Positions 1 through 8,453 of a DNA stretch of 64,000 nucleotides are shown here, in pieces. The stretch is from Novispirillum itersonii. Its GTDB lineage: Bacteria > Pseudomonadota > Alphaproteobacteria > Rhodospirillales > Rhodospirillaceae. The notes beneath the pieces were generated by a model. That model saw only the letters and a program-made list of their open reading frames with translations. It was not told where the DNA came from and did no database searches. How positions within the stretch are numbered: the stretch's first letter is position 1; each line of letters opens with the position of its first letter. Where the stretch lies: the NCBI RefSeq assembly GCF_014205675.1, contig NZ_JACIIX010000011.1:62001-126000 (forward strand). Reading direction: 5' to 3'. A program made the translations under genes and the position numbers.

Positions 1-2
1 TC

Positions 3-503
3 TACGTGCTGCTGTTCGGGGCACACGGGTTTCTCGGGCCGTGGCTGATCGAGCATAACCTGAAGATCATCTTCGCCGTTCCCGGCATCGTTCTGGCCAC
101 CGTCTTCGTCACCTTCCCCTTCGTCGCCCGCGAACTGATCCCGCTGATGGAGGAACAGGGCCGTGAAGAAGAAGAGGCGGCACTGGTGCTGGGGGCCAGC
201 GGATGGCGGACTTTCTGGTCCGTCACGCTGCCAAATGTAAAATGGGCATTGTTATACGGCGTATTGCTGTGTAATGCTCGGGCCATGGGCGAATTTGGCG
301 CCGTTTCTGTCGTATCCGGCCATGTCAGGGGCCTGACCAACACCATGCCGCTGCATGTGGAGATATTGTACAATGAATATGATTTCGTCGGAGCGTTCGC
401 GGTGGCTTCGGTTCTCGCGCTCCTCGCCCTCGTCACCCTCGGGATCAAATCCGCAGTCGAATGGTGGCACCGGGACGAACTTGCGGCCACCCGCCGCCAT
501 TGA
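3..503 (+). CDS. cysW: Sulfate/thiosulfate ABC transporter permease CysW (5' end outside window)
   Basis: This is the C-terminal part of an inner-membrane permease; the reading frame is open at the left edge, so the start lies outside. About 166 residues are visible. They contain the permease EAA loop ([16 protein letters not shown]... followed by [12 protein letters not shown]), which docks on the ATPase, and further hydrophobic helices. The segment [13 protein letters not shown] is typical of CysW. With CysT and a periplasmic sulfate-binding protein (neither visible here) it would import sulfate or thiosulfate. The stop is 19 bases before the cysA start, and the two genes are clearly one operon. 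Confidence 0.93.
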   Translation, partial: YVLLFGAHGFLGPWLIEHNLKIIFAVPGIVLATVFVTFPFVARELIPLMEEQGREEEEAALVLGASGWRTFWSVTLPNVKWALLYGVLLCNARAMGEFGAVSVVSGHVRGLTNTMPLHVEILYNEYDFVGAFAVASVLALLALVTLGIKSAVEWWHRDELAATRRH

Positions 504-522
504 GGAAGGACAGGCACAGGCC

Positions 523-1557
523 ATGATTGACCTGCAGCAGATTCACAAGACCTTCGGCGCCTTCACCGCGCTGGACCATGTCAGCCTGTCCATTCCGCGC
601 GGGCGGATGGTGGCGCTGCTGGGGCCGTCGGGGTCAGGGAAGACGACGCTGCTGCGCATCATCGCCGGACTGGAACATGCCGACGGCGGCATCATCCGGC
701 TGGATGGGCAGGATGCCACCGACCTCAGCGCCCGCGACCGCCGCATCGGCTTTGTGTTCCAGCACTACGCCCTGTTCCGTCATATGACCGTCGCCGATAA
801 CGTCGCCTTCGGCCTGAAGGTCCGCCCGCGCGACAGCCGCCCGTCGAAGGATGAGATCCGCGAGCGCGTCAGCACCCTGCTGAAGCTGGTGCATCTGGAT
901 GGTCTGGCCGGGCGGTACCCGACCCAGCTGTCCGGCGGGCAGCGGCAGCGGGTGGCGCTGGCCCGGGCACTGGCGGTGGAACCCCGCCTGCTGCTGCTGG
1001 ACGAACCGTTCGGGGCGCTGGATGCGCAGGTCCGTAAGGATCTGCGCCGCTGGATGCGCCGCCTGCATGATGACATGGGCCTGACCAGTGTGTTCGTCAC
1101 CCACGATCAGGAGGAAGCGCTGGAGCTGGCCGACGACGTGGTGGTGATGTCGCATGGCCGGATCGAGCAGATCGGCACCCCGGCGGATATCTACGACAAT
1201 CCGGCCACACCGTTCGTCTATCAGTTCCTCGGCAATGCCACCAGACTGGCCGCCACCGTACAGGGCGGCACCGCCCATCTGAACGGCTGGCAGATCCCCG
1301 CCACCGCCCCCGACGGCGCGGCGGTGGCTTTCATCCGCCCGCATGACTGGACGCTGGAGGATGCCGCCGCCGGGGCCAACGCCACCCTGCGCCATGCCTC
1401 GGTGCTGGGATCCAGCCTGCGGCTGGATGTCACCCTTGAGGATGGGCAGGATATCGAGGTGGATATCCGTCGCGATGCCGGACAGGCGGTGCCTGCCGCC
1501 GGATCGGCCCTGCGGCTGACCCCCAACCGGGTGGCGGTGTTCCCCGCCACAGCATAA
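523..1557 (+). CDS. cysA: Sulfate/thiosulfate import ATP-binding protein CysA
   Basis: ATPase subunit of the sulfate importer, 344 residues. Walker A is GPSGSGKTT near residue 39, the ABC signature is [15 protein letters not shown], Walker B is [12 protein letters not shown], and the switch His is in [15 protein letters not shown]. The C-terminal ~110 residues form a TOBE-like regulatory domain. The ATG at 523 is chosen over earlier in-frame starts because GAGGAAGGA lies just upstream at 502-510 and the protein then begins [12 protein letters not shown], the usual CysA N-terminus. It follows cysW directly. CysA is known to energise import by ATP hydrolysis at the cytoplasmic face. Confidence 0.96.
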   Translation: MIDLQQIHKTFGAFTALDHVSLSIPRGRMVALLGPSGSGKTTLLRIIAGLEHADGGIIRLDGQDATDLSARDRRIGFVFQHYALFRHMTVADNVAFGLKVRPRDSRPSKDEIRERVSTLLKLVHLDGLAGRYPTQLSGGQRQRVALARALAVEPRLLLLDEPFGALDAQVRKDLRRWMRRLHDDMGLTSVFVTHDQEEALELADDVVVMSHGRIEQIGTPADIYDNPATPFVYQFLGNATRLAATVQGGTAHLNGWQIPATAPDGAAVAFIRPHDWTLEDAAAGANATLRHASVLGSSLRLDVTLEDGQDIEVDIRRDAGQAVPAAGSALRLTPNRVAVFPATA

Positions 1558-1564
1558 TCCACCG

Positions 1565-1602
1565 GCCTGCCCTCCCTCCGGATCTCCGGCGGGAGGGCAG
1601 GC
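1565..1602 (+). terminator. Hairpin downstream of cysA
   Basis: A perfect 12-bp stem (GCCTGCCCTCCC at 1565-1576 pairing with 1591-1602) lies 8 bases after the cysA stop. There is no T-tract after it, so it is either a weak terminator or a stabilising 3' structure. Confidence 0.5.
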
Positions 1603-1702
1603 AGGCAGGGTCCCGGAAAATTCGCCTCCACAGAGACATTTTCCCCCTGTTCTCACAAAGACGTTGCCGGAGGGCGATAAACGGACGACGGTCGTAGGCA
1701 TC

Positions 1703-2233
1703 ATGTCTGATCTGCCTGCCATACGGCCCCCCATCCTGCCCCTCAGCGATGCCGTGCTGTCGTTCATCGCCAGCTGTGGCAGCATCCGGCTGGCCAGCCG
1801 CACCGCTGCCTTCCGCCCCATCGCCGCCCGGGGCCTGTCCGTTGTGGTCGCCGACCGCAGCAGCGGACTGCTGCGGGTCTGCGTCTCCACCCCCGGCTGC
1901 CGCCCGCTGCTGGAGGCCGTGCAGGACAGCGGAACCCTCGCCGTAGCCCTGTCCCAGCCGCTGACGCACCGATCCCTACAGATCAAGGGGCGGGATGCGG
2001 TGCTGACCGGCATTCAACCGGAAGACCGCGACCAGATTGACCGGCTGCGCCGCATCATGGCGCTGGACCTGCGGGAACTGGGGTATGATACCAGCCTGAC
2101 AGACTCTTTCTGGAAGGCCGCAGAGGATCCGCTGACCGGCATCACCTTCACCGCCGCCGCCCTGTTTGATCAGACCCCCGGCCCGGCGGCAGGGTCTGCC
2201 ATTGATGGGCGCACCGGGCCATCCCTGCCATGA
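1703..2233 (+). CDS. Pyridoxamine 5'-phosphate oxidase-like (flavin split-barrel) protein
   Basis: A 176-residue protein resembling the FMN-binding split-barrel family: after LSDAVLSFIASCGSIRLASRT comes the paired pattern FRPIAARGLSVVVADRSSGLLRVCVS, which fits beta strands around a flavin. The C-terminal part (FWKAAEDPLTGITFTAAALFDQTP) has no motif I recognise. The start is uncertain: the ATG at 1703 gives MSDLPAIRPP but has only a weak ribosome site, and an in-frame TTG lies at 1664. Its stop overlaps the start of the next gene by ATGA, which suggests translational coupling with another split-barrel protein. The substrate is unknown, and the flavin assignment is family-level inference. Confidence 0.6.
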   Translation: MSDLPAIRPPILPLSDAVLSFIASCGSIRLASRTAAFRPIAARGLSVVVADRSSGLLRVCVSTPGCRPLLEAVQDSGTLAVALSQPLTHRSLQIKGRDAVLTGIQPEDRDQIDRLRRIMALDLRELGYDTSLTDSFWKAAEDPLTGITFTAAALFDQTPGPAAGSAIDGRTGPSLP

Positions 2234-3567
2234 CCCGCATCCGTCTGGAACAGATCCGCGACTGCCTGGAAGGCGGCGTCCCCGCCACCATCGCCACCTG
2301 TGGCGAAGACGGTCTGCCCAATGCCTCGCTGCTGACACAGGTGCAGTACGTGGATGGGGATCATGTTGCCCTGACCTATCAGTTCTTCAACAAGACCCGG
2401 CACAATATTCTGGCCAATCCCTACGCGATGGTGCAGGTGATGGATCCGGTCTCAGCCATGGAGTTCCGGCTGACCCTGCGCTACCTGCGGACCGAAACCT
2501 CCGGCCCGCTGTTTGAGGCGATGCGGGCGCGGCTGGCGGGCATTGCCGCCCATGCGCATATGCAGGATGTGTTTGTTCTGCGCGGAGCCGATCTTTACCG
2601 GGTGCTGGACATTGAAGCGGTCGACGACACCGGCCGCCTGCCCTGCTCCGGCCCCCGCCCCAGCCTGCTGCCCGCCGTACGGCGGATCTGCGACCGCCTC
2701 AGCCGCTGCCCGGACCTTGATGACCTGATCGACACCGCACTGGATGGCATGACCGGCCCGCTGGGGCTGCGCCATGTGATGATGTTCATTGCCGGAGGCG
2801 GCCCGTCGGCCGCTGCTCCGCCGGACCGGCTGTATGCCCTGTCCAGCCGGGGATTTGACACCTCCGGTGCCGGGTTTGAGGTCGGCATGCAGGATGGCAT
2901 CGTCGGTGTCGCCGCGCGGGAGCGGGTGCCGATCCGCATCACCAATGTCGCGGCGGAATACAGCTACAGCCGGGCAGCGGGTGGCGGCCCGACAGTCCTC
3001 TCCGCCATTCCCTTCCCCGGCCGGACGCCACCGGGCAGCCAGATGGCCGTACCGGTCCAGTGCGGACAGCGGCTTCTGGGGGTTCTGTATGCGGAAAGTG
3101 CTGAAGAATGGCGCTTCTGCTACGACGATGAAGACGCGCTGGCCACCGTGGCCGCGCATCTGGGGGTGACGATGGCCTTACTGGAGGCCACCGCCAGCCC
3201 GGCGGATCCCGGCCCGGCCCGGATCTGTCCGCATGGGGGCGGCGCACCGGTGACCGTGCGGTACTATCCGGTTGATGACAGCGTGTTCATTGACGGGGAC
3301 TATCTGATCAAAGGAATCGCCGGAGCGATCCTGTCCATCATCCTGCGGGATCACCTGCGGGACGGCCGCTGCGATTTCACCAACCGGGAACTGCGACTGC
3401 ACCCGGACCTGCGCCTGCCGGAGGTCAGCGATAATCTGGAAGCCCGGCTGATTCTGCTGCAACGGCGTCTGACCGACCGTAGCGATGCCCTGAGGCTCCA
3501 GAAAACCGGGCGCGGCCGCCTGCGGCTGGTGCTGCGCGGGCCGGTCACGCTGGAAACCGTCGGCTGA
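2230..3567 (+). CDS. Split-barrel (PNPOx-like) protein fused to a GAF-like domain
   Basis: A 445-residue protein. Residues ~1-130 have the flavin split-barrel pattern (GGVPATIATCGEDGLPNASLLTQVQYVDGDHVALTYQFFNKTRHN, wording typical of PNPOx-like proteins). Residues ~150-315 look like a GAF sensor domain (CDRLSRCPDLDDLIDTALDG, then ...MAVPVQCGQRLLGVLYAESA). The last ~115 residues (RYYPVDDSVFIDGDYLIKGIAGAILSIIL) are a conserved-looking tail without a catalytic motif I recognise, possibly a winged-helix-like output. The start ATG overlaps the stop of the preceding gene. No transmembrane segment is seen, so it is probably cytoplasmic. A redox- or ligand-sensing role is inference only. Confidence 0.65.
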   Translation: MTRIRLEQIRDCLEGGVPATIATCGEDGLPNASLLTQVQYVDGDHVALTYQFFNKTRHNILANPYAMVQVMDPVSAMEFRLTLRYLRTETSGPLFEAMRARLAGIAAHAHMQDVFVLRGADLYRVLDIEAVDDTGRLPCSGPRPSLLPAVRRICDRLSRCPDLDDLIDTALDGMTGPLGLRHVMMFIAGGGPSAAAPPDRLYALSSRGFDTSGAGFEVGMQDGIVGVAARERVPIRITNVAAEYSYSRAAGGGPTVLSAIPFPGRTPPGSQMAVPVQCGQRLLGVLYAESAEEWRFCYDDEDALATVAAHLGVTMALLEATASPADPGPARICPHGGGAPVTVRYYPVDDSVFIDGDYLIKGIAGAILSIILRDHLRDGRCDFTNRELRLHPDLRLPEVSDNLEARLILLQRRLTDRSDALRLQKTGRGRLRLVLRGPVTLETVG

Positions 3568-3588
3568 GGCGGCTTCAGAAGCCCGTCC

Positions 3589-5223
3589 TCAGCCGGTCAG
3601 CCGGACCACCGGACGCTCTGACAGGCGGATGCAGTTGCGCCCGCATTTCTTGGCGTCATAAACGGCAATATCCGCCGCTTCCATCAGCAGATCAAAATCC
3701 AGCGTCTGCGCCGGGGCATCCACCGGCACGGCAGCCACGCCGACAGACACCGTCACCCGCACCGAGGCGGTCGGATCCGGCAGGGTCACCGTGGTGCTTT
3801 CCACCGCCCGACGGATTTTCTCAGCCACCACCATGGCCCCGTCAGCATCGACGTCAGTGCACAGCACCAGAAACTCCTCGCCGCCGAACCGGGCAACCAG
3901 ATCAGTGGTGCGGATCGACCGCTCGATCACCCGGGCAATCTGGCGCAGACATTCATCACCGACCAGATGGCCGTAGCGGTCGTTCACATCCTTGAAATGG
4001 TCGATATCAATCACCAGCAGCGCCACTGCCGCATCACCGGGACGGCGACGGCGGGACAGGGCATCAAACCGGTCCATGAAGCGGCGACGGTTGGCCAGCC
4101 CGGTCAGCGGATCGCTGTGGGCAATCTCCACCAGCTGGGTTTCGCGGCTGGTGATCTCCCGGGCCAGCTGAAGGAAAGCGCGGGCAATCCCGGCAATTTC
4201 GTCATTGCCACTGATCACCGGATCAAACGACCGGCTGGTGCCGAACTGGTCAATCGCCTGCCGCAGCCGCAACAGCCGCAGCAGCACCCGGACTTCCAGA
4301 TAATAGGCCAGCACGACGATGGCGATCACCGCCAGCGCCGCCACCCCGGCCAGCATCAGGTTGCTGCTCTGGGTCTGGGCGTTGATCTCCTGCACCATCT
4401 GCTTGGTCTGGCCGGAAATTTCCCGCTGGTACTGGGTGCTGACCGCCGCCAGACGCTGGGCCTGACTGTCCACCTTGCGCACCGCCACCGTCACCTTCTG
4501 GCGCAGTTGCAGCAGGGTCAGCCGGGTCTGGACGATGCCTGACGGCCCCAGAACCGCTTCCTGCAAATAGGGGGCGGCGCTGTCCCCGACCCGGGCCGGG
4601 GTCCCGGCCTTCCCCAGTCCGGCCAGCAGCGCGGCAAACTGATCACCGCGCTTGGTGACCGCTTCCGGTCCGTCCGCATTCAACACCGCGAAGGCGGCGG
4701 CAAACAGCCGCTCATTCTGCCCTTCCACCAGCGGGCCGGCCTTTTCCAGCGTCCGGTCCCGGCTGTTCTGAAGGTCTTCCCCCAGCTGATACAGGCGGCT
4801 TTCCAGCCGCTGCACATCGGAGGACAGCGTCGACAGTGCCTGTACCTGCACCCGGAACAGGTCAAGGTTATCTTCCAGACGTTGCAGCTCCGACGACGGG
4901 GTGGTGCTGCCGCGCAGGCGGGAAATGGTGCTGTCCAGCGCCAGCAGGCGCTCATGGACGGCAAACATGATCCCTTCCCGGTCAAACTCCCCCCGGGCGG
5001 CTGCCAGCTCCCGCCCGGCCCCCAGAACCGCCTCGGTCCGGCGGCCCAGTTCCGCCACCAGCAGGGCTTCCGGCAGACGCCGCAACATGGTGTCAGACAC
5101 CACGGCATCGGCGCGCGTCACCGCCAGCAGCGCCTGCCCGACCGCCGACAGCACGATCAGGACAATCACGGTGATGGCGGCGATCAGTTTGGTCTTCAGG
5201 CTGAAGGCCCGGATCAGTCGCAC
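3589..5223 (-). CDS. Membrane diguanylate cyclase (GGDEF domain)
   Basis: A 544-residue protein that should make c-di-GMP from two GTP. A first membrane helix (LKTKLIAAITVIVLIVLSAVG, split here at residue ~9-30) and a second around residues 295-315 (LMLAGVAALAVIAIVVLAYYL) frame a ~260-residue, helix-rich periplasmic sensor. The C-terminal GGDEF domain carries SDPLTGLANRRRF, DIDHFKDVNDRYGH and the active-site GGEEF. The product-inhibition I-site RTTD sits just upstream of it. The likely start is GTG at 5223, and the gene overlaps the end of the BMP-family gene by 10 bases. That overlap suggests the periplasmic binding protein and this cyclase act together. Confidence 0.9.
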   Translation of the reverse strand: MRLIRAFSLKTKLIAAITVIVLIVLSAVGQALLAVTRADAVVSDTMLRRLPEALLVAELGRRTEAVLGAGRELAAARGEFDREGIMFAVHERLLALDSTISRLRGSTTPSSELQRLEDNLDLFRVQVQALSTLSSDVQRLESRLYQLGEDLQNSRDRTLEKAGPLVEGQNERLFAAAFAVLNADGPEAVTKRGDQFAALLAGLGKAGTPARVGDSAAPYLQEAVLGPSGIVQTRLTLLQLRQKVTVAVRKVDSQAQRLAAVSTQYQREISGQTKQMVQEINAQTQSSNLMLAGVAALAVIAIVVLAYYLEVRVLLRLLRLRQAIDQFGTSRSFDPVISGNDEIAGIARAFLQLAREITSRETQLVEIAHSDPLTGLANRRRFMDRFDALSRRRRPGDAAVALLVIDIDHFKDVNDRYGHLVGDECLRQIARVIERSIRTTDLVARFGGEEFLVLCTDVDADGAMVVAEKIRRAVESTTVTLPDPTASVRVTVSVGVAAVPVDAPAQTLDFDLLMEAADIAVYDAKKCGRNCIRLSERPVVRLTG

Positions 5224-6299
5224 TTTTCAAGCCCCCCGGCCTGACCCGACAGAATGGCGGTACGGGCAGCATCGACCTGATCCCAGACCGGTTCCGGCAC
5301 CACCAGCGCGTTATTCTCATCCTGCGCGATACCAACGGCGTCCTCGGCCAGCCCCAGCGCCTGCACGCCGCCGCGCAGGGTTCCGTCCCGACCATCCCGC
5401 AAAGCGCGGTAGACCGCGATATCCACCCGCTTCACCGCCGAGGTCAGGACCATGCCGGGGTGGCGGCCATTCTGGTTGGCATCGACCCCGATGGAATACT
5501 TTCCGCGTTCCGCCGCCTCATCCAGCACCCCGATCCCGGAGCGCCCGGCAGCGGCGAACAGCACGTCCGCCCCCCGGTCAATCTGCATCAGGGCCAGCCT
5601 GGCCGCCTTTTCCGGTGCCCGGAAGCCGGACGAGGAGACATCCACATAGGACCCCAGCACCGAAATGCCCGGATTGATGCTCCGGGCCCCGGTTTCATAG
5701 CCGCAGCGGAAGCGGCGGATCACCGGGTTATCCATGCCGCCGATAAAACCGATGGTACCACTGCGGCTGAGCCCGGCCGCCACCACCCCGGCCAGATAGG
5801 CCGCCTGCTGTTCCCGGAAGACAATGGAGGTGACATTCGGCTGCCGCACCTCGGCATCCAGCAGCACAAAGCGGACCTGCGGAAACTCCGCCGCCACCGC
5901 CTCGACGGCGGCAGCATGGCGGTGGGCCCCGGCCACCGCAACAATCAGGGTGGCCCCCTGCCGGATCTGCTCCCGAAGAATATCCGCCGCATCCCGGCTG
6001 GCATCATCAATCACGGTACGGACGGCCACCCCGGTTTCCGTGCTGAACCGCTCCGCCCCCCGGCGGATGGTGTCATTGAAACTCGGCTCCGGCGTATAGC
6101 GGACCCCACCCGGCGGCGGCGGAACCGGTACCGCCCCCACCGACAGCACCACCGCAGGCGCAAACACCGGCGCGGCGGCCCGGGCCGGGGCCCAGCCTGC
6201 CAGCAGCGGCACAGTCCCGGCCATAACCAGCGCCGCCCCCAACAGGGTTCTTACCCCGGATCCTGTCCGGCGGCCAATCCCCTGACCTGTCCCAGCCAT
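5214..6299 (-). CDS. BMP-family (PnrA-like) periplasmic substrate-binding protein
   Basis: A 361-residue protein of the basic-membrane-protein/PnrA family, whose known members bind nucleosides or related ligands. A signal peptide spans residues ~1-45 (hydrophobic TLLGAALVMAGTVPLLAGWA, cleavage near ARAAA). Family signatures are GFIGGMDNPVIRRF, FAAAGRSGIGVLDEAA and GVDANQNGRHPG. ATG 6299 is preferred because AGGGGG precedes it on the minus strand; an upstream TTG at 6320 is in frame. No permease or ATPase follows; instead the next gene is a membrane diguanylate cyclase overlapping by 10 bases. That makes a sensory role more likely than transport (inference). Confidence 0.87.
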   Translation of the reverse strand: MAGTGQGIGRRTGSGVRTLLGAALVMAGTVPLLAGWAPARAAAPVFAPAVVLSVGAVPVPPPPGGVRYTPEPSFNDTIRRGAERFSTETGVAVRTVIDDASRDAADILREQIRQGATLIVAVAGAHRHAAAVEAVAAEFPQVRFVLLDAEVRQPNVTSIVFREQQAAYLAGVVAAGLSRSGTIGFIGGMDNPVIRRFRCGYETGARSINPGISVLGSYVDVSSSGFRAPEKAARLALMQIDRGADVLFAAAGRSGIGVLDEAAERGKYSIGVDANQNGRHPGMVLTSAVKRVDIAVYRALRDGRDGTLRGGVQALGLAEDAVGIAQDENNALVVPEPVWDQVDAARTAILSGQAGGLEKCD

Positions 6300-6329
6300 C
6301 CCCACGTCCCCCTTTGCCAACCCCTCATC

Positions 6330-6354
6330 AGCGGCATCGTCCCCCGATGCCGCT
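6330..6354 (-). promoter_or_regulatory. Perfect hairpin in the leader of the BMP-family gene
   Basis: The 10-bp arms AGCGGCATCG (6330-6339) and CGATGCCGCT (6345-6354) are separated by 5 bases. The hairpin ends 31 bases before the chosen ATG of the binding-protein gene on the minus strand. No T-tract follows on that strand, so an operator or leader structure is more likely than a terminator. The rest of the 6300-6595 interval shows no gene. Confidence 0.45.
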
Positions 6355-6595
6355 GTGGTTTGTTCCTGCCCGGACCCAGCCGGAGTCCGGCGGGTTCCGC
6401 AGGGGAAAGACAGGCTGCCCCGCCGTCCTTTCCCCCCGGCACCGGATAAGGTGCCTGCGGGTCATTTGTGTGCCGTCAGGGTAGCGGATATGGCATCAAA
6501 TGACCAGCCGATGCCGCATTTTTCATCAGAGGAAAACATCACCCGGCCGTTTCTGGATCGGGCGTTCCACGGCCTGCCACGCAAAGGCCAAGAGG

Positions 6596-7279
6596 TCAGA
6601 GAAAGGTGGCAATCTCTTCCAGCGGCCGCTTGGTCAGGGCATGGGCCGGGATATGGGCTCCCTCCGCCGGGTAGCCGACCACCAGCAGAATATACGGTTT
6701 ATCCTCGTCCGGGCGGCCACACAGCGCGTTGAGAAAGCCCATCGGGCTGGGGGTGTGAGTCAGGGTGACCAGACCGGCGTGATGCAGGGCTGCCAGCAGA
6801 AAGCCGGTGGCGATCGAAACGGACTCCGGGACGTAATAGTTTTTGCGCAACACCCCGTCAGCACTGCGGCTTTTCCGCTCCCCGAAAATACAGATCAGCC
6901 ACGGTGCCGTTTCCAGAAACGGCTTGTCCGCATCCGTCCCCAGTGGCAGCAGGGCTTTCAGCCATTCCTCTCCGGCGCGGCCCGCATAAAAAGCCCGTTC
7001 CTCCTCTTCAGCCGCCACCCGGATCTGCCGCTTCAGGTCCGGAGTGCCGATCACCGAAAAATGCCAGGGCTGATGATTGGCCCCATTCGGGGCGGTTCCG
7101 GCGGCCCGCAGACAGGTTTCGATGATATCGCGCGGCACCGGCCGGTCGGAGAATTCCCGCACTGTATGGCGGCGGCGGATCTGATCGTAGAACGCCTGCG
7201 CCCGGCGACGCATCTCGTCCTGCGGATACTCGACATAATCCGGCAGAGGGACCGGCTGAAACCCGGGAACAGCAGACAT
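6596..7279 (-). CDS. Nitroreductase-family flavoprotein, iodotyrosine-deiodinase-like
   Basis: A 227-residue FMN-dependent reductase. [15 protein letters not shown] is the phosphate-binding Arg cluster and [15 protein letters not shown] is the next flavin-contact motif. The segment [20 protein letters not shown] and [19 protein letters not shown] match the iodotyrosine deiodinase (IYD) branch more closely than classical NfsB. Residues around KNYYVPES occupy the place of the IYD active-site lid. ATG 7279 is chosen because GGAGG lies directly upstream at 7286-7290 of the plus numbering. The gene lies downstream of a GntR regulator with a long palindrome between them, so it is probably the regulator's target. 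Its substrate (halogenated or nitro aromatic) cannot be read from sequence. Confidence 0.85.
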   Translation of the reverse strand: MSAVPGFQPVPLPDYVEYPQDEMRRRAQAFYDQIRRRHTVREFSDRPVPRDIIETCLRAAGTAPNGANHQPWHFSVIGTPDLKRQIRVAAEEEERAFYAGRAGEEWLKALLPLGTDADKPFLETAPWLICIFGERKSRSADGVLRKNYYVPESVSIATGFLLAALHHAGLVTLTHTPSPMGFLNALCGRPDEDKPYILLVVGYPAEGAHIPAHALTKRPLEEIATFL

Positions 7280-7288
7280 GGTACGCCT

Positions 7289-7326
7289 CCAATGATTGTC
7301 TGATTTAATTGTCAGACAATCATTGG
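7289..7326 (-). promoter_or_regulatory. 38-bp perfect palindrome: probable GntR operator overlapping the ribosome site
   Basis: Arms CCAATGATTGTCTGA (7289-7303) and TCAGACAATCATTGG (7312-7326) are exact reverse complements around an 8-base AT-rich centre. The right half contains the odd palindrome ATTGTCAGACAAT (7308-7320), similar in form to operators of FCD-type GntR proteins. A TTGACA element lies at 7337-7342 on the minus strand, about 17 bases before the palindrome, so the site would cover the expected -10 region. The distal arm abuts the GGAGG of the nitroreductase gene, so an mRNA hairpin could also mask its ribosome site. Confidence 0.7.
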
Positions 7327-7350
7327 AACTCCCGACTGTCAAGACCCCCG

Positions 7351-8013
7351 CTATCCCGCCGAGAACAGGGTATCCGGCAGGTTCTGGATCAAGGCCCCGG
7401 CCAGCGCCACATGCGCCAGCATCACCGCCTCAGCGTCCGTCGCCTGATTGGCCAGAATCGCCGCCGCCATGTCCCGGTGCTGCTGGTTGGTGCGGTAAAT
7501 GGACTCCCGGTCAATCAGGACCCGGAACTGCAACCAGTACACACTGTTCCGCAGACGCTCCAGCTGTTGGGCCAACAGCGGGTTGTCCGCCGCGCTGACA
7601 ATCAGGTCATGGAAACGCCGGTTATGCTCCGACAGAGCAACCATATCGCCGATCAGCTCCGCCGCCGTCAGGGCCTCAACCACCTGCGGCAGATCCCCCG
7701 GCGCGGCCGCCAGACGCGGCGTCGCCAGCCGGACCGCCAACCCTTCCAGTACCGCCCGGACCTGAAACAGGTCCTGCATATCCTTGCGGCTGTACTGCCG
7801 AACCATCACCCCTTTATTCGGGATAAACAACAACAGCCCGTCTGCGGTCAGCCGCTGAAAGGCCTCGCGCACCGAACTGCGGCTGACGCCCATCCGGCGG
7901 GTGAAATCCGCCTCAATCAGGCGCTGCCCCGGGGCCAGCTGCCCCTGCCGCACCGCCTCGGTAATCGATTCGGCCACGGCCTGTACCGTTGATCCAGTAG
8001 AGGTTTCTGCCAT
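7351..8013 (-). CDS. GntR-family transcriptional regulator, FCD type
   Basis: A 220-residue regulator. The N-terminal winged helix covers residues ~10-75 ([45 protein letters not shown]), with SRSSVREAF as recognition helix. The C-terminal FCD effector domain follows, with its metal-binding pattern of D/H residues ([34 protein letters not shown]). FCD regulators usually sense small organic acids or aromatics. The gene ends 25 bases before the palindrome that precedes the nitroreductase gene, so both genes can be one transcript or the second can be regulated separately. The effector is unknown. Confidence 0.92.
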   Translation of the reverse strand: MAETSTGSTVQAVAESITEAVRQGQLAPGQRLIEADFTRRMGVSRSSVREAFQRLTADGLLLFIPNKGVMVRQYSRKDMQDLFQVRAVLEGLAVRLATPRLAAAPGDLPQVVEALTAAELIGDMVALSEHNRRFHDLIVSAADNPLLAQQLERLRNSVYWLQFRVLIDRESIYRTNQQHRDMAAAILANQATDAEAVMLAHVALAGALIQNLPDTLFSAG

Positions 8014-8453
8014 CTACACCTTTCCCCTGCGACCACAGCGGCTGCCACGCCCTGCCCCCGGTGGCAGCCCTGCCAACCCGCACACTCTGACCGATCCCTC
8101 TGCCCCCGTCACCCCCTGCCTGTCAGTGCAGCGGATCCGGACCCGTCTGTCATCATACGGTTGTCCACAGACAGAGTGCCCGAATACCATAAACAAATAA
8201 AACATCATATTCACGTTATTTGAAAATAATTTTCCTTTACTTTAATGGAAAAAATATCCCATAGTGCCGCCGCTGGCCGTTTTCGCAGGGCGGAGCAGCT
8301 CTGCACACTTCGCACTGGCTTTTACGGCGCAAACGGAGCAGAACGTCAGCGTTGTGATCCGTCGGGACTGCCCCTGCCCAGCAGGATACCCGAGAGAGGC
8401 CGGATCAGTCGGTTCACCCTTATCGTGTTGTTACGGACGACAGAGCAGACCAC
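8014..8453. other. Gene-free interval between the divergent gntR and fpr genes
   Basis: No convincing gene is present in these 440 bases. The stretch 8175-8260 is markedly AT-rich compared with its surroundings and probably holds the promoters of the GntR gene (minus) and of fpr (plus). I could not assign -35/-10 elements with confidence. Confidence 0.55.
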
